Below are positions 8,400-17,290 of a DNA stretch of 64,000 nucleotides, one piece after another. Every line of letters begins with the position of its first letter. Position 1 is the first letter of the stretch. The position numbers and the translations under genes were made by a program. The notes under the pieces are model-generated. The model searched no databases. It saw only the letters and a program-made list of their open reading frames with translations, and was not told the origin of the DNA. The DNA is from Actinomycetes bacterium (lineage in GTDB: Bacteria > Actinomycetota > Thermoleophilia > BMS3ABIN01), in assembly GCA_021787475.1 (NCBI GenBank), contig JAJYLW010000005.1, positions 1 through 64,000 of the forward strand, read 5' to 3'.

Positions 8400-9470
8400 T
8401 CATACCTTCAACTGCTCGGCCCGGTCGTGCGCCGCCAGCGCCTCGGTGAACTCGCCGATGTCACCCTGGAGGATGGCGTCCAGCTTGTGCAGAGTAAGGC
8501 CGACGCGGTGGTCCGTGACCCGGCCCTGGGGAAAATTGTATGTGCGGATCTTCTGGCTGCGGTCCCCCGAGCCGACCATCGACTTGCGGGCGTCGGCCAG
8601 CTCCTGTTGTTGCTCGGCCAGTTTCTGCTCGTAGAGCCGCGCTCGCAGTATCTTCATTGCCTGCTGCTTGTTCTGCAGTTGTGATTTCTCGTTCTGGCAG
8701 GACACCACCAGCCCGGTGGGAACATGCGTCAGCCGCACCGCCGAGTCAGTGGTGTTCACCGACTGTCCGCCCGGGCCGGTGGAGCGGAAAATATCAACAC
8801 GGACGTCCGCCGGGTCAACATCGACCTCGACGTCCTCGGCCTCCGGCAGCACCGCGACCGTGGCCGTGGACGTATGGATGCGACCGCCCGATTCGGTCAC
8901 CGGTATGCGCTGCACCCGGTGGACGCCGCTCTCGTACTTGAAAGCGCTGTAGGCTCCCCTGCCCTCAACCTCCATGATGACTTCCTTAAAGCCTCCCATC
9001 TCGGTCTCGCTGCTGGAGAGAATCCGGGTCCTGAACTTCTTCTGCTCGGCGTGGCGGGAGTACATCCGCAGCAGGTCGGCAGCGAACAGGGATGCCTCAT
9101 TGCCGCCGGCGCCGGCGCGAATCTCGATGATGACATCCTTCTCATCGCTAGGGTCAGGCTCGAGCATGGCCGCGCGGATCTCCTCGGCCAGCCGGTCCAT
9201 GGTCTCGCGCGAAGCGGATATCTCCTCGCGCAAAAACTCGCGCATCTCGGGCTCGACGGCCCCATCGCCGGCAAGAATCTCCTCCGCCTCGGCAAGGCCT
9301 TTCTCCGCCTCCCGGTAGCGGCGCACCAAGTCATAGGCGGCCTGCAGATCCGCATGCGATTTGGCGACCTCAGCGTAATGCCGCCGGTCGTTCATCACGG
9401 CCGGGTCGCTCAGCTCCCGGTTAAGTTCCTCATAGCGGGTCTCTATTTCTGTTATCAGTTCGTCAATCAT
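8400..9470 (-). CDS. prfA: peptide chain release factor 1
   Basis: It terminates translation at UAA and UAG. The 356 aa are normal. The peptidyl-tRNA hydrolysis motif GGQ is at 234-236, and the stop-codon-recognising tripeptide PVT (190-192) is of RF1 type, so it should not read UGA. This is relevant here because two genes in the window appear to decode UGA as selenocysteine, a codon normally handled by RF2. It is in the rpmE-thyX-DUF1385-prfA-prmC run, ~96 bp from the DUF1385 gene. Confidence 0.97.
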   Translation of the reverse strand: MIDELITEIETRYEELNRELSDPAVMNDRRHYAEVAKSHADLQAAYDLVRRYREAEKGLAEAEEILAGDGAVEPEMREFLREEISASRETMDRLAEEIRAAMLEPDPSDEKDVIIEIRAGAGGNEASLFAADLLRMYSRHAEQKKFRTRILSSSETEMGGFKEVIMEVEGRGAYSAFKYESGVHRVQRIPVTESGGRIHTSTATVAVLPEAEDVEVDVDPADVRVDIFRSTGPGGQSVNTTDSAVRLTHVPTGLVVSCQNEKSQLQNKQQAMKILRARLYEQKLAEQQQELADARKSMVGSGDRSQKIRTYNFPQGRVTDHRVGLTLHKLDAILQGDIGEFTEALAAHDRAEQLKV

Positions 9471-9566
9471 GTCAAAAAAGTTCTGAGTTCCTTCCCAGTT
9501 CCGAATTGAATGAATTTGACTGGCATCTCTAAAACTCGGAACTCGGGACTCAAAACTCGGGGCTCT

Positions 9567-10493
9567 TTACGCCATCACTTCCACGTCGGCCCGGCCGCCG
9601 TGGTCCATCTCGATCGGCTCGGCCGCCGCCACTCCTTCCAGCGCGGCAATCGCCACTTCAATCTGGGCAAGGTCGGGCTCGCGGGTGGTGAGCTTCTGCA
9701 GCAGCAGGCCGGGAATCATGACCAGGTGCATCGCGCGGCTGTCCTTGTGCCTCCCGGCATATTTTATCACTTCATACGAAAGGCCAACAATCAGCGGTAT
9801 GCCTAAAAGCCGCGACAATATCAACCATAGTAGCCCCGGCACTCCCACGAAAGAGAATACCGCGATCGCCAGCACCATCACTATCAGGAGAAAGTTGGTA
9901 CCGCAGCGCGGATGCAGGGGGGAAAACTTCTTGACGTTCTCGGGCACAAGCTCCAGCCCCGCCTCGAGTGCGTGAATGGTTTTATGCTCCGCGCCGTGGT
10001 ATTCAAACACGCGCCTGAGCTGCTTGATCCGCGACACGACCCAGATGTAGGCAATCAGGATCAGGATCCGGAGCAGGCCTTCCACCAAGACGAACAGGGA
10101 CGAGTTCGGCAGGAGGCTGTGCGCCGATCGCACCACAAACAGCGGCAGCACCACAAACAGACCAATTGCCAAAATAACGCCAATAGCGATGCTGACGCCC
10201 AGCTCTTTCCGGGAGATGTCTTCTTCTTCCTCCCCCATCGACTCGTTTGCCGACATTGCCAGCGCCCGCATGCCCAGTGACAGCGATTCCCAAAGGCCGA
10301 CCACGCCCCGCACCACCGGCAGCCTCAGGTAGGCATGCCCGTCTGCCAGCGGCTTCAATGGCTCGGAATGAACGCCAATGCCCTCGTCGGGGCGGCGCAC
10401 CGCCAGCGACCAGTGCCGCTTGCCCCGCATCATCACGCCCTCGATTACCGCCTGGCCCCCAACTGAAGCCGACGCATGCCGTCCTTCGCTCAA
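9567..10493 (-). CDS. DUF1385 (YqhQ-like) membrane protein
   Basis: A 308-aa protein of the DUF1385 family, recognised from the GGQAVIEGVMMRG opening and its usual position next to prfA/prmC in Gram-positives. Several hydrophobic segments (about residues 105-155 and 205-250) indicate an integral membrane protein. A conserved HGAEHKT-type metal-like histidine motif lies in the middle (EYHGAEHKTIHALE). The start is TTG at 10493 behind AGGGA. Biochemical function is unknown. It is 25 bp downstream of thyX. Confidence 0.88.
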   Translation of the reverse strand: MSEGRHASASVGGQAVIEGVMMRGKRHWSLAVRRPDEGIGVHSEPLKPLADGHAYLRLPVVRGVVGLWESLSLGMRALAMSANESMGEEEEDISRKELGVSIAIGVILAIGLFVVLPLFVVRSAHSLLPNSSLFVLVEGLLRILILIAYIWVVSRIKQLRRVFEYHGAEHKTIHALEAGLELVPENVKKFSPLHPRCGTNFLLIVMVLAIAVFSFVGVPGLLWLILSRLLGIPLIVGLSYEVIKYAGRHKDSRAMHLVMIPGLLLQKLTTREPDLAQIEVAIAALEGVAAAEPIEMDHGGRADVEVMA

Positions 10494-10518
10494 GGATCTT
10501 CCCTGCTGCCGTTCATGC

Positions 10519-11280
10519 CTAGAACCGATTCGTACTCACGGTCTTTCCCCAATACTTTTCCATCTTGTCAACTTCCTCCCGTGTGTACTCCTCGCCGCAG
10601 TACATCTTCCCCTCGCGGCACCGGCGAAAGAGGCAGTCCGGCCCCGATCGGCGGAACAGCAGCGGCGCCGCTTCCAGCACTAAAGAGCGCATCCACCAGG
10701 CGAGCCGGTTTATCTCCCACTGGGCCCGGCGGCAGCAGCGCACCTGGAAAAAATGGCGCAGTTCGCGGGCGTTCATGGTGACGACAATCCTGGTCTCGGC
10801 GGCATTGGGCAGGACAAACCGGGCATCCTCCTGGACAGCCTCCTTGCCCAGCCCCTGCTCGGCGCCAAGCTCGACCAGGCGCTCATAGGCGCGTGCGGCG
10901 CCGGCTACCGCTTCTTTGAAAACCGCCAGCGCTTTTTCATTTTCGGCGATTCGGGGCGGAATAATAAACCCTTTTTCGCTGGAAAAACGGACGTAGCGCT
11001 GCGACTGCTGGCTGTAAGACGCCAAGCGGTGGCGAACCAGCTGGTGCGAGCAGGCGCGTGAAATTCCATCGATGCCAAAAGTGAAACCGGCGTGCTCAAG
11101 CGTGCTCAAATGCCCTGAGCCGATGAGGATCTTCAGCAGCCGCTCCACCTCGTCAGGGGTCAAGCTTTCCTTAAGGCTGGCCGCGGTTGAGGACGAATAG
11201 CAGAGCCGGCCGGCAGCGGCCACTGTCCGCTCCGGGTCCGGGGTGTGGGAAAGCAGGACGACGTTTAGTCGGGCAGGCAC
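10519..11280 (-). CDS. thyX: FAD-dependent thymidylate synthase
   Basis: It makes dTMP from dUMP using methylene-THF and NADPH via FAD. The 253 aa carry the ThyX signature RHR at 83-85 followed by S93 (RHR-x7-S), and a second FAD/dUMP region (ARELRHFFQVRCCRRAQWEI). The start is GTG at 11280. It lies 12 bp after rpmE. No thyA-type gene is seen in the window. The one-carbon donor is produced by glyA in the same cluster. Confidence 0.96.
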   Translation of the reverse strand: MPARLNVVLLSHTPDPERTVAAAGRLCYSSSTAASLKESLTPDEVERLLKILIGSGHLSTLEHAGFTFGIDGISRACSHQLVRHRLASYSQQSQRYVRFSSEKGFIIPPRIAENEKALAVFKEAVAGAARAYERLVELGAEQGLGKEAVQEDARFVLPNAAETRIVVTMNARELRHFFQVRCCRRAQWEINRLAWWMRSLVLEAAPLLFRRSGPDCLFRRCREGKMYCGEEYTREEVDKMEKYWGKTVSTNRF

Positions 11281-11292
11281 CGGCGGGACCGG

Positions 11293-11505
11293 CTACTTCG
11301 CGGTTTGCCTTTTGGCATACTTGCGCTTGAAGCGTTCCACGCGGCCGCCGGTGTCAACCAGCTTGCGCTTGCCGGTGTAAAACGGATGGCATTTGGCGCA
11401 GATCTCCACGTGGATATCGGGAACCGTCGAGCGGGTCGTAAATTCATCGCCGCAGGAGCAGCGAACCTTGGTTTCCATATACTCAGGATGAATATCTTTC
11501 TTCAT
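11293..11505 (-). CDS. rpmE: 50S ribosomal protein L31, zinc-binding type
   Basis: A 70-aa L31 starting MKKDIHPEY. Cysteines of the zinc-ribbon form are present (CSC near residues 16-18 and CAKC near 36-39), the form replaced by a C-minus paralogue under zinc starvation in many bacteria. It is the first gene of the minus-strand housekeeping run, and a promoter should lie between 11506 and 11638, but I see no strong consensus there. Confidence 0.96.
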   Translation of the reverse strand: MKKDIHPEYMETKVRCSCGDEFTTRSTVPDIHVEICAKCHPFYTGKRKLVDTGGRVERFKRKYAKRQTAK

Positions 11506-11638
11506 TTTTCCTCACATTTGAAGATGACAACAAATAATAGCAAAAAACGGGTGCCGGATACCAGATTCTGGATTGCGGGTGCCTATAACCCATCCCATTT
11601 CGAACCTGCCTGCTTTTCTATCTGTTATTCTGAAAGAA

Positions 11639-12241
11639 ATGAAAAAGCTGCATTTATTGATAATTATAATTGCCGCGGTTTTCGCAGTCTTTGGCGTGAT
11701 ACTTGCCTTCGTGCTTGTCCATGGACATTCCAGCGGTCAGTCCAGGGCGGCGGATCTGGCCCAAAACGCCGAGTCATTGAGAATGGCGGCGTCGGACAAG
11801 CTCAGCAAGGCGACACTTGCCATTGACAACCTGATCGAGGGCGCCACTGCCGGCGACGCGCTGCCGGTCAACCAGACCAAGGCGGCGATAGCACAGGCAA
11901 GCTCTGATCTGTCGTCTGCCAGTGATGATCTTTCCCGAAGAGCAGCCGCACTGAACAGCGCCGCCAATCCTGGCCTGAACGATAACTTTCGTCACTACCT
12001 GGCACTGCAAAAATCAGACAACGGCAAGCTGCAGGCAGCCATCATTGCCGCGCAGCAAATAACGCAGCTGCTTCAGAACCAGGAGTACTCGCTTGCCGGC
12101 TGGGACCAGGCCCAGGCGCAAAAGGCCGTCGCCCAGGTTCACTCCATGGAAGCCGGCCTGGACAAGACCTACGGCGACGCAGAATCTCTGCACAACCAGG
12201 CAGACCAGCTAAAACGGGACCATCCCGGCGATTTCGGTTAG
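11639..12241 (+). CDS. membrane-anchored coiled-coil protein, unknown function
   Basis: Not recognised. The preferred ATG at 11639 gives MKKLHLL and a single strong transmembrane segment or uncleaved signal (about residues 5-27, LLIIIIAAVFAVFGVILAF). The remaining ~170 residues are Ala/Gln/Ser-rich and helical, compatible with an extracytoplasmic coiled coil. The frame is open 66 nt further upstream, in the intergenic repeat. No cysteine lipobox is visible. It is divergent from rpmE and upstream of tRNA-Val. Confidence 0.7.
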   Translation: MKKLHLLIIIIAAVFAVFGVILAFVLVHGHSSGQSRAADLAQNAESLRMAASDKLSKATLAIDNLIEGATAGDALPVNQTKAAIAQASSDLSSASDDLSRRAAALNSAANPGLNDNFRHYLALQKSDNGKLQAAIIAAQQITQLLQNQEYSLAGWDQAQAQKAVAQVHSMEAGLDKTYGDAESLHNQADQLKRDHPGDFG

Positions 12242-12355
12242 GCCCTTGCCTTGCCAAAATGTGATATCTAAAATATAGCGAAAGCAGGGCGCCTGATTTT
12301 AATGGGTATTGGCTGATCCAAAATCCAAAGTCCAATGTCCAAAATCCGGTTTTAT

Positions 12356-12432
12356 GGGCGATTAGCTCAGCTGGCTAGAGTGCCGCCCTCACATGGCGGA
12401 GGTCACTGGTTCAAGTCCAGTATCGCCCACCA
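12356..12432 (+). tRNA. tRNA-Val (anticodon CAC)
   Basis: A full cloverleaf. The acceptor strands GGGCGAT and ATCGCCC pair perfectly, the anticodon stem is CCGCC/GGCGG with loop CTCACAT (anticodon CAC, reading GTG), the T arm is ACTGG-TTCAAGT-CCAGT, and CCA is encoded. A 26-bp palindrome 20 nt downstream may end the transcript. Confidence 0.97.
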
Positions 12433-12451
12433 AAAAATTACTTACCCCTCA

Positions 12452-12477
12452 GAAATGGCTTTGGCCAAAGCCATTTC
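12452..12477 (+). terminator. 26-bp perfect palindrome after tRNA-Val
   Basis: The 26 bases are self-complementary around TTGGCCAA, able to form a long hairpin with a tiny loop. A weak pyrimidine stretch (TTCTTGCCTTAATTTT) follows. A terminator for the tRNA transcript is the simplest reading. Confidence 0.6.
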
Positions 12478-12617
12478 TTCTTGCCTTAATTTTGATAACC
12501 AACCAAGGTCGAACTCGCCTGACCGGTTCAGGTCCGTGTTTTTTTCCGGACCCCTGGGTAAGCTTCAAACAATCAATCAAGTAAAGTCCGGACGCGCCGC
12601 GGTTACGGGGTCTGGTT

Positions 12618-13787
12618 ATGCTCAACTCGATCACCGACGCAATCACAAATTCGTTCAACATGTTCTGGGAGATCATGTGGGCCCTGATTCTGGGATTCTC
12701 GGTTTCGGCCGCGATCCAGGCGGTCGTCTCCAAGAGCGGGATGGCGCGCCTGCTGCCCGACGACTCACCCCGGACGCTGGCGGTCTCGACCTTGCTGGGC
12801 GCCGCCTCCTCTTCCTGCTCCTACGCCTCAGTCGCCATTGCCCGGTCGATGTTCAGAAAGGGAGCCGATTTCACGGCGGCGATCGTCTTCGAGTTCGCCT
12901 CCACCAACCTTGTCATTGAGCTGGGTGTCATCATGGCCCTGCTCCTGGGCTGGCAATTTACACTGGCGGAGTTTATCGGCGGACCGGTCATGATCGTCGT
13001 GCTGGCGCTGCTGTTTCGCATCTTTCTCAAACGCTGGATGGCGGAGCGGGCCCGGGAGCGGGCCAACCGCGGCCTGGTGGGGCGGATGGAGGGCCACGCC
13101 GCCATGGACATGTCGGTTTCAGGCGGAACGCTGCTTCAGCGGCTTTTATCAAAAAAAGGCTTTACCTCAACAAGCCGGTACTTTGTGATGGACTGGGCCT
13201 CGCTGCTGCGCGACATCATCCTGGGCTTGCTGATCGCGGGCGCCTTGGCTGCCTGGGTGCCCAATTCATTCTGGCAGTCCCTGTTTCTGAGCCAGAGCGG
13301 GTTTGCCGCCAAGATCTGGGGGCCTCTGATCGGGCCGCTGGTTTCTCTCGTCTCCTTTGTCTGCTCGATTGGCAACGTGCCGCTGGCGGTGATCCTCTGG
13401 GACGGCGGCATCAGCTTCGGAGGCGTCATCTCTTTCATCTTCGCTGACCTGATCATCCTGCCCATCCTCGATATTTACCGCAAGTACTACGGGATCAGGA
13501 TGAGCGCTTTTCTGTTGGCAACTTCGTATGCGGCGATGGCGACGGCGGGATATGTGTTGGAGGCCGTCTTTGGCGCCCTGGGCCTGATTCCGGCCCGCAG
13601 GAATCTCCAGGCTGTGTTTGCCAGCGTCAGCTTTAACTACACGACCGTGCTCAACATCGTCTTCCTGGTCGCGGCTGCGGCCATGCTGGTCCGCTTCTTC
13701 AGCACCGGCGGCCTCGCCATGTTGAGGATGATGAACGTGTCCGAGGATGAGATGACGCAAATGTCCGGCATGGCGGACATGAAATGA
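12618..13787 (+). CDS. permease, UPF0718/ArsP-like (PF03773 type)
   Basis: A 389-aa polytopic membrane protein with about eight hydrophobic segments. The family-typical block AASSSCSYASVAIARSMF followed by KGADFTAA and FASTNLVIELG is intact. Relatives are predicted permeases, some exporting organoarsenicals or other toxic species; the substrate here is unknown. It converges with the ArsR-flavoprotein operon (13902-17179), so functional linkage to sulfur or metalloid stress is only a guess. Start ATG at 12618; no strong ribosome site is visible. Confidence 0.85.
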   Translation: MLNSITDAITNSFNMFWEIMWALILGFSVSAAIQAVVSKSGMARLLPDDSPRTLAVSTLLGAASSSCSYASVAIARSMFRKGADFTAAIVFEFASTNLVIELGVIMALLLGWQFTLAEFIGGPVMIVVLALLFRIFLKRWMAERARERANRGLVGRMEGHAAMDMSVSGGTLLQRLLSKKGFTSTSRYFVMDWASLLRDIILGLLIAGALAAWVPNSFWQSLFLSQSGFAAKIWGPLIGPLVSLVSFVCSIGNVPLAVILWDGGISFGGVISFIFADLIILPILDIYRKYYGIRMSAFLLATSYAAMATAGYVLEAVFGALGLIPARRNLQAVFASVSFNYTTVLNIVFLVAAAAMLVRFFSTGGLAMLRMMNVSEDEMTQMSGMADMK

Positions 13788-13901
13788 CTCATTGAAATGG
13801 CGGGGCGTGAAATGACCCGGCATAGGCACCGGCGCCGGCCGGCGAAGCCCGGTAAACCTCTCTGCTGAAGTGGCCAGATCGCGCCCTGATTTCAAAGACA
13901 G

Positions 13902-15056
13902 CTAGAGGTACTTCCAAAACCAGTATTTCTCAAAACCAAGCTTCCCCCAGTGAAGCAGTTTGCTGGGACTCCGCGCCTCAATTCTGGGATTGGGCTCTGC
14001 GTAGAAGTTGCCTTTGGCAAAGCCAGCGGTTCCTGCACCGGTGTCGATAAAACAATAACCTTCGCCGTGATAAGGCGCGGGCGCCGCTTTTCCTTCAATG
14101 CGAGCCGCAATCTCAGCAGCCACGGTCTCGGCATGTTTATGGGCGAAAACGCCTGCCTTCGGCAGCATTTTTTTGCCATCCGGCAGCTTGACGGCAGCCG
14201 CGTCGCCAATAACAAACAGATTTTCATGTCTTGTCGCCAAGGTTCCGGGGTCGACCGGAACCCATCCGCCGTCGCCAGTCAGGCCCGCATCCCGAACCAC
14301 CTGGGCGCATTTGTGCGGCGGCACGTAAAGGAGAAGATCATACGGTACATCTTTCCCGCCTTCCAGGCTGAGACGATTGTTGTCAGGGTCAAACGAGTTG
14401 ATAGCCGCCTTATTCCGGTAAACGATCCCCTTCGGCTTTATCATCGAGAGCACCGCCTCGCCCATTGCCGGACCAGCCACCGGCATCGGCGCCGGTTCCC
14501 AGGTAACCATCTCGATTTCGGCCTTGCCTCTTACGCCCCGCTGGCGAAGAACGCTGTCCACAATCAGCGCCGCCTCGTAGGGGGCGGCGGGACACTTGTG
14601 AGGACGGCGGCAAACAGCGATGACAATGCGGCCCCCTTCGAACTTCAAGAGCTCCTGATGGGCCCTTTCCAGTCCGTCGGGCGTATAGATATTAATCCCC
14701 GTGCAGCACAGGCCCGGGATGGATTCCGGGTCGAGATCGGCTCCCAACGAGACAACCAGGTAATCATAGCCAACCTCGATGTCATCCGCCCATATCCTGC
14801 AGGCGACAGGATCTATCCCTGAAACATGGCCCTGAACGAATTCGATCCCTTTTTTGCTCAACCTGGACAGGTTTCTCTCAACTTGAGCCGGAGTGCGCTT
14901 GCCGTTCAGGATCCAGACATAAGAACCGGTAAAACTGTGAACGGGGCTCTGATCGATGACGATGATGCGATCTTCCTTGAGCAGGTGACGCAACTTGTTG
15001 GCCGCTACGACGCCACCGATACCTCCGCCCAGCACTACGATTTTTTTGCCAGCCAT
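13902..15056 (-). CDS. sulfide:quinone oxidoreductase-like flavoprotein
   Basis: A 384-aa FAD/NAD(P)-type oxidoreductase starting MAGKKIVVLGGGIGG (Rossmann GxGxxG) at 15056, 12 nt after a GGAGG; a frame-open ATG at 15134 is less likely. Cysteines are placed as in SQR: a CC pair before the central region (PGLCCTG), HKCPAAPYE, and a later PPHKCAQ. That fits the three-cysteine SQR pattern for oxidising sulfide to zero-valent sulfur with quinone reduction. C-terminal aromatic-rich residues may touch the membrane. It is the second flavoprotein of the operon, 96 bp after its paralogue, which lacks two of these cysteines. Confidence 0.85.
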   Translation of the reverse strand: MAGKKIVVLGGGIGGVVAANKLRHLLKEDRIIVIDQSPVHSFTGSYVWILNGKRTPAQVERNLSRLSKKGIEFVQGHVSGIDPVACRIWADDIEVGYDYLVVSLGADLDPESIPGLCCTGINIYTPDGLERAHQELLKFEGGRIVIAVCRRPHKCPAAPYEAALIVDSVLRQRGVRGKAEIEMVTWEPAPMPVAGPAMGEAVLSMIKPKGIVYRNKAAINSFDPDNNRLSLEGGKDVPYDLLLYVPPHKCAQVVRDAGLTGDGGWVPVDPGTLATRHENLFVIGDAAAVKLPDGKKMLPKAGVFAHKHAETVAAEIAARIEGKAAPAPYHGEGYCFIDTGAGTAGFAKGNFYAEPNPRIEARSPSKLLHWGKLGFEKYWFWKYL

Positions 15057-15152
15057 TTTCCCGTATCGCCTCCAAATCGCCCGGCCTCTTGTATTAATGC
15101 CAGCCCAGGGCTGGGAAATATCCGCTTGATCCAAAGGTCAGGCACTGGCGGC

Positions 15153-16790
15153 TTAGAACCAGTGCCTTAGCCACCATTTCTCAAAGAGGACCTTGCCCCA
15201 GTGCCAGGGGCGCAGCGGCGGATAAAGGCGCACGGACGGCTCCGGCTCGGCGTAAAAGTTGCCGGCGGCGAAACCAGCCTTGCCGCCGCCCAGCTCCAGC
15301 CAGCAATAACCCTTGCCGTTGAATGAGGCCTCTGCCTTCTCCCCATTGATCTCAGCGGCGATCCGCTCGGCGGCGACCCTGGCTTCGTAATGTGCGAAGA
15401 CGCCCGCCATGGGCAGGTTCTTGCCGTTGGCGAGCCTGATGTTGTTGACGTCGCCAATTGCGTATACGCCTTCATGTTCGGTTTCCATGGAATGCGGGTC
15501 GACATGCATCCAGCCGGAAGAGCCGATGAGGCCGGAGTACTGGATCACCTCAGGTGCCCTGTGGGGAGGCACAGCCAGAAGCAGGTCGACCTGATGGGGC
15601 TCGCCGCTGGACGGAACGATGGTTTGATCGCCGGGGCTGATCCACTCAAAGGTGAACAGCGGATGGTACCCGATATTGCGCTTGTCTAATACTTTTGTTA
15701 TTGCCTCCCCCATCGCCGGGCCGGCGATGGGCATTGGCTGGTGCTCGGGGGTGAAGATATGAACCTCGGATCTGTCACGGACGCCCTTGTTGCGCAGGAA
15801 TGAATCCACCAGCAGGGCCGCTTCGTACGGCGCCGCCGGGCACTTGAAAGGCATGTCGGTGACAAGCACGGCCACCTTGCCGCCGGAAAAATCATTCAGG
15901 GCGGCGTGTATCTTTGCCGTGCCCGCCAGATCGTAGAGATTCAGGGCCATCTCCTCGAAACCAAGCACCTCCTGGGGAGCCAGTTCGGCGCCCAGCGCCA
16001 CGACCAGAAAATCAAAATCGATTTCCTGCGCCGAGGTTCTCACCAGCTTCTGCTGCGGGTCTATCTGGACGACCGGCTCGTTGACAAACTCGACCCCCTT
16101 CTGCGTCAGGTCAGCAAGCGGCCGCTGGATCTGATCCGCCCGGCGCAGGCCCACCGCACGCCAGAGCAGCGACGACTGGAAAAGGTGGTTGGGCTCGCGG
16201 TCGATAATGACGATCCTGTGGCTCCTGGGAAGCTTGCGCCGCAGGTGGTAGGCGGCCACCAGTCCTCCGGCGCCGCCACCCAAAATGAGGATGTTGGCGC
16301 CCCATGGGCGCGCCCGCCGCGGCGCCACCCGCAGCGCCGGCTCAGCCGCGGCCGGCTTTTCGGCCGGCTCCTCGTACAGCTTTTCGACGGCGGCCGAAAA
16401 GCCCGCCTCCTGGAACTCACTCTCCCACAGGATTACCTTGCCGTCCGGCCCCACGAGGATGGAGTAAGGCACCCAGCCGTTGCTAAGTTTTTTGAAAATG
16501 GTTCCGTCTTCATCGGGAATCACGTCGAAGGGCAGCTTGTACTCGTCCTTCCACCGCTGACAGGTTTCCTTTGTTTCATAAGGACCAATATAGACGGCTG
16601 AGAGTCCTTTTGAGGCGAAGCGCTCATACAGGCGCTTTATGGCGGGAGCCTCCCGCCGGCAGCCCTGTCACTGCCCCTTCCAGAAAACAATCAGCATCCC
16701 CTTGTCCGGGTAAGCGGGCAGGCCCAACTCCGCGAGGGGAATTTCCATCCCTTCCGAGACTCCCTTGTAACTTTCTTCGAGAACTCTCAT
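15153..16790 (-). CDS. selenocysteine redoxin fused to SQR-like flavoprotein (UGA recoded)
   Basis: One continuous frame of 545 codons if the TGA at 16668-16670 (codon 41) is read as selenocysteine. Residues 1-~125 form a thioredoxin/TlpA-like domain: the hydrophobic strand LIVFWKG, then Q-U-Q-G-C (U41, C44) exactly where TlpA-type proteins have CxxC, and further on the VPYSILVGPDGKVI strand with a cis-proline position. Residues ~140-545 form an SQR-like flavoprotein (GGGAGG, FKCPAAPYE) that retains only one SQR cysteine. Start ATG 16790 follows AAGGA by 8 nt. It lies 32 bp after arsR. A perfect GGCGGGAG hairpin sits 10 nt after the UGA. The alternative, a nonsense mutation, is disfavoured because both halves are intact. 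Confidence 0.85.
16641..16657 (-). promoter_or_regulatory. candidate bacterial SECIS hairpin
   Basis: On the coding strand, GGCGGGAG and CTCCCGCC flank one G. Drawn as a 6-bp stem with the loop AGGCU, the apical loop starts 16 nt after the UGA at 16670-16668 and has G in its first two positions. These features match the published bacterial SECIS description as I recall it. SelB binding is inferred. Confidence 0.6.
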
Positions 16791-16822
16791 CTGTCAGTTC
16801 CTTTCCCGTTCGGCCGGAAGGC

Positions 16823-17179
16823 CTAGCGCCTTCTTTCTCCAGGATACTTTCCTGTTTTTGTCACCGGGCAGCATGGCGGCGGTTCCAGCTTTCTCCTGTA
16901 CTGCCTTCGGATTATCCCCAGAATATCCGGTACCGCCGGGTCAACCAGGTAATAACAGCGGAGGCGGCCGTCCATGAAATAATCGATCAGCCCGGCCCTT
17001 CTCAGCAACGACAGATGCTGAGAGATGTTGGGCTGGCTGGTTTCGAAAAACTCTTCCAGGTCGCTGACGCATTTGACGCCCTGCTCGAGCTGCTCCAGTA
17101 TCTTGACCCGGAGGGGATGCCCCATCAGCTTCAGGAGCTCGATCCTGTCACGTTCAATCTTGTCCGGTATGGTTGCCAT
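16823..17179 (-). CDS. ArsR-family repressor, probable reactive-sulfur sensor
   Basis: A 118-aa winged-helix ArsR/SmtB repressor (LLKLMGHPLRVKILEQL; recognition helix SQPNISQHLSLLRRAGL). Cysteines are C37, C75, C103 and C104. The C37-C103 spacing of 66 equals the C41-C107 spacing I recall for the persulfide sensor SqrR. The first gene downstream, 32 bp away, encodes an SQR-like fusion, so control by sulfide or persulfide is a reasonable inference. The upstream gap is very AT-rich with a 12-bp palindrome at 17218-17229 that could be its operator. A thiol- or metal-sensing role is the alternative. Confidence 0.85.
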   Translation of the reverse strand: MATIPDKIERDRIELLKLMGHPLRVKILEQLEQGVKCVSDLEEFFETSQPNISQHLSLLRRAGLIDYFMDGRLRCYYLVDPAVPDILGIIRRQYRRKLEPPPCCPVTKTGKYPGERRR

Positions 17180-17217
17180 CGTTGCGCCGTCAACCCGATA
17201 TTATCGAATATATAATA

Positions 17218-17229
17218 AAATAATTATTT
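17218..17229. promoter_or_regulatory. AAATAATTATTT palindrome, candidate ArsR operator
   Basis: A 12-bp perfect palindrome in the AT-rich region 39 bp upstream of the arsR start at 17179. AT-rich DNA yields such palindromes by chance, so this is weak. Confidence 0.35.
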
Positions 17230-17290
17230 ATTTATGGATAGTCAAGAGCGCTGTCCGGCATTAATTGAGAATTCCCGGAACGCCAATCCA

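Noticed and set aside
8724..9509. 261-codon frame on the plus strand over prfA
   Set aside because: Shadow of a conserved gene on the other strand in high-GC DNA.
12618..13787. Permease as a thiosulfate (YeeE) transporter linked to the SQR genes
   Set aside because: The motifs match UPF0718/PF03773 permeases rather than YeeE, and it is convergent, not in the operon.
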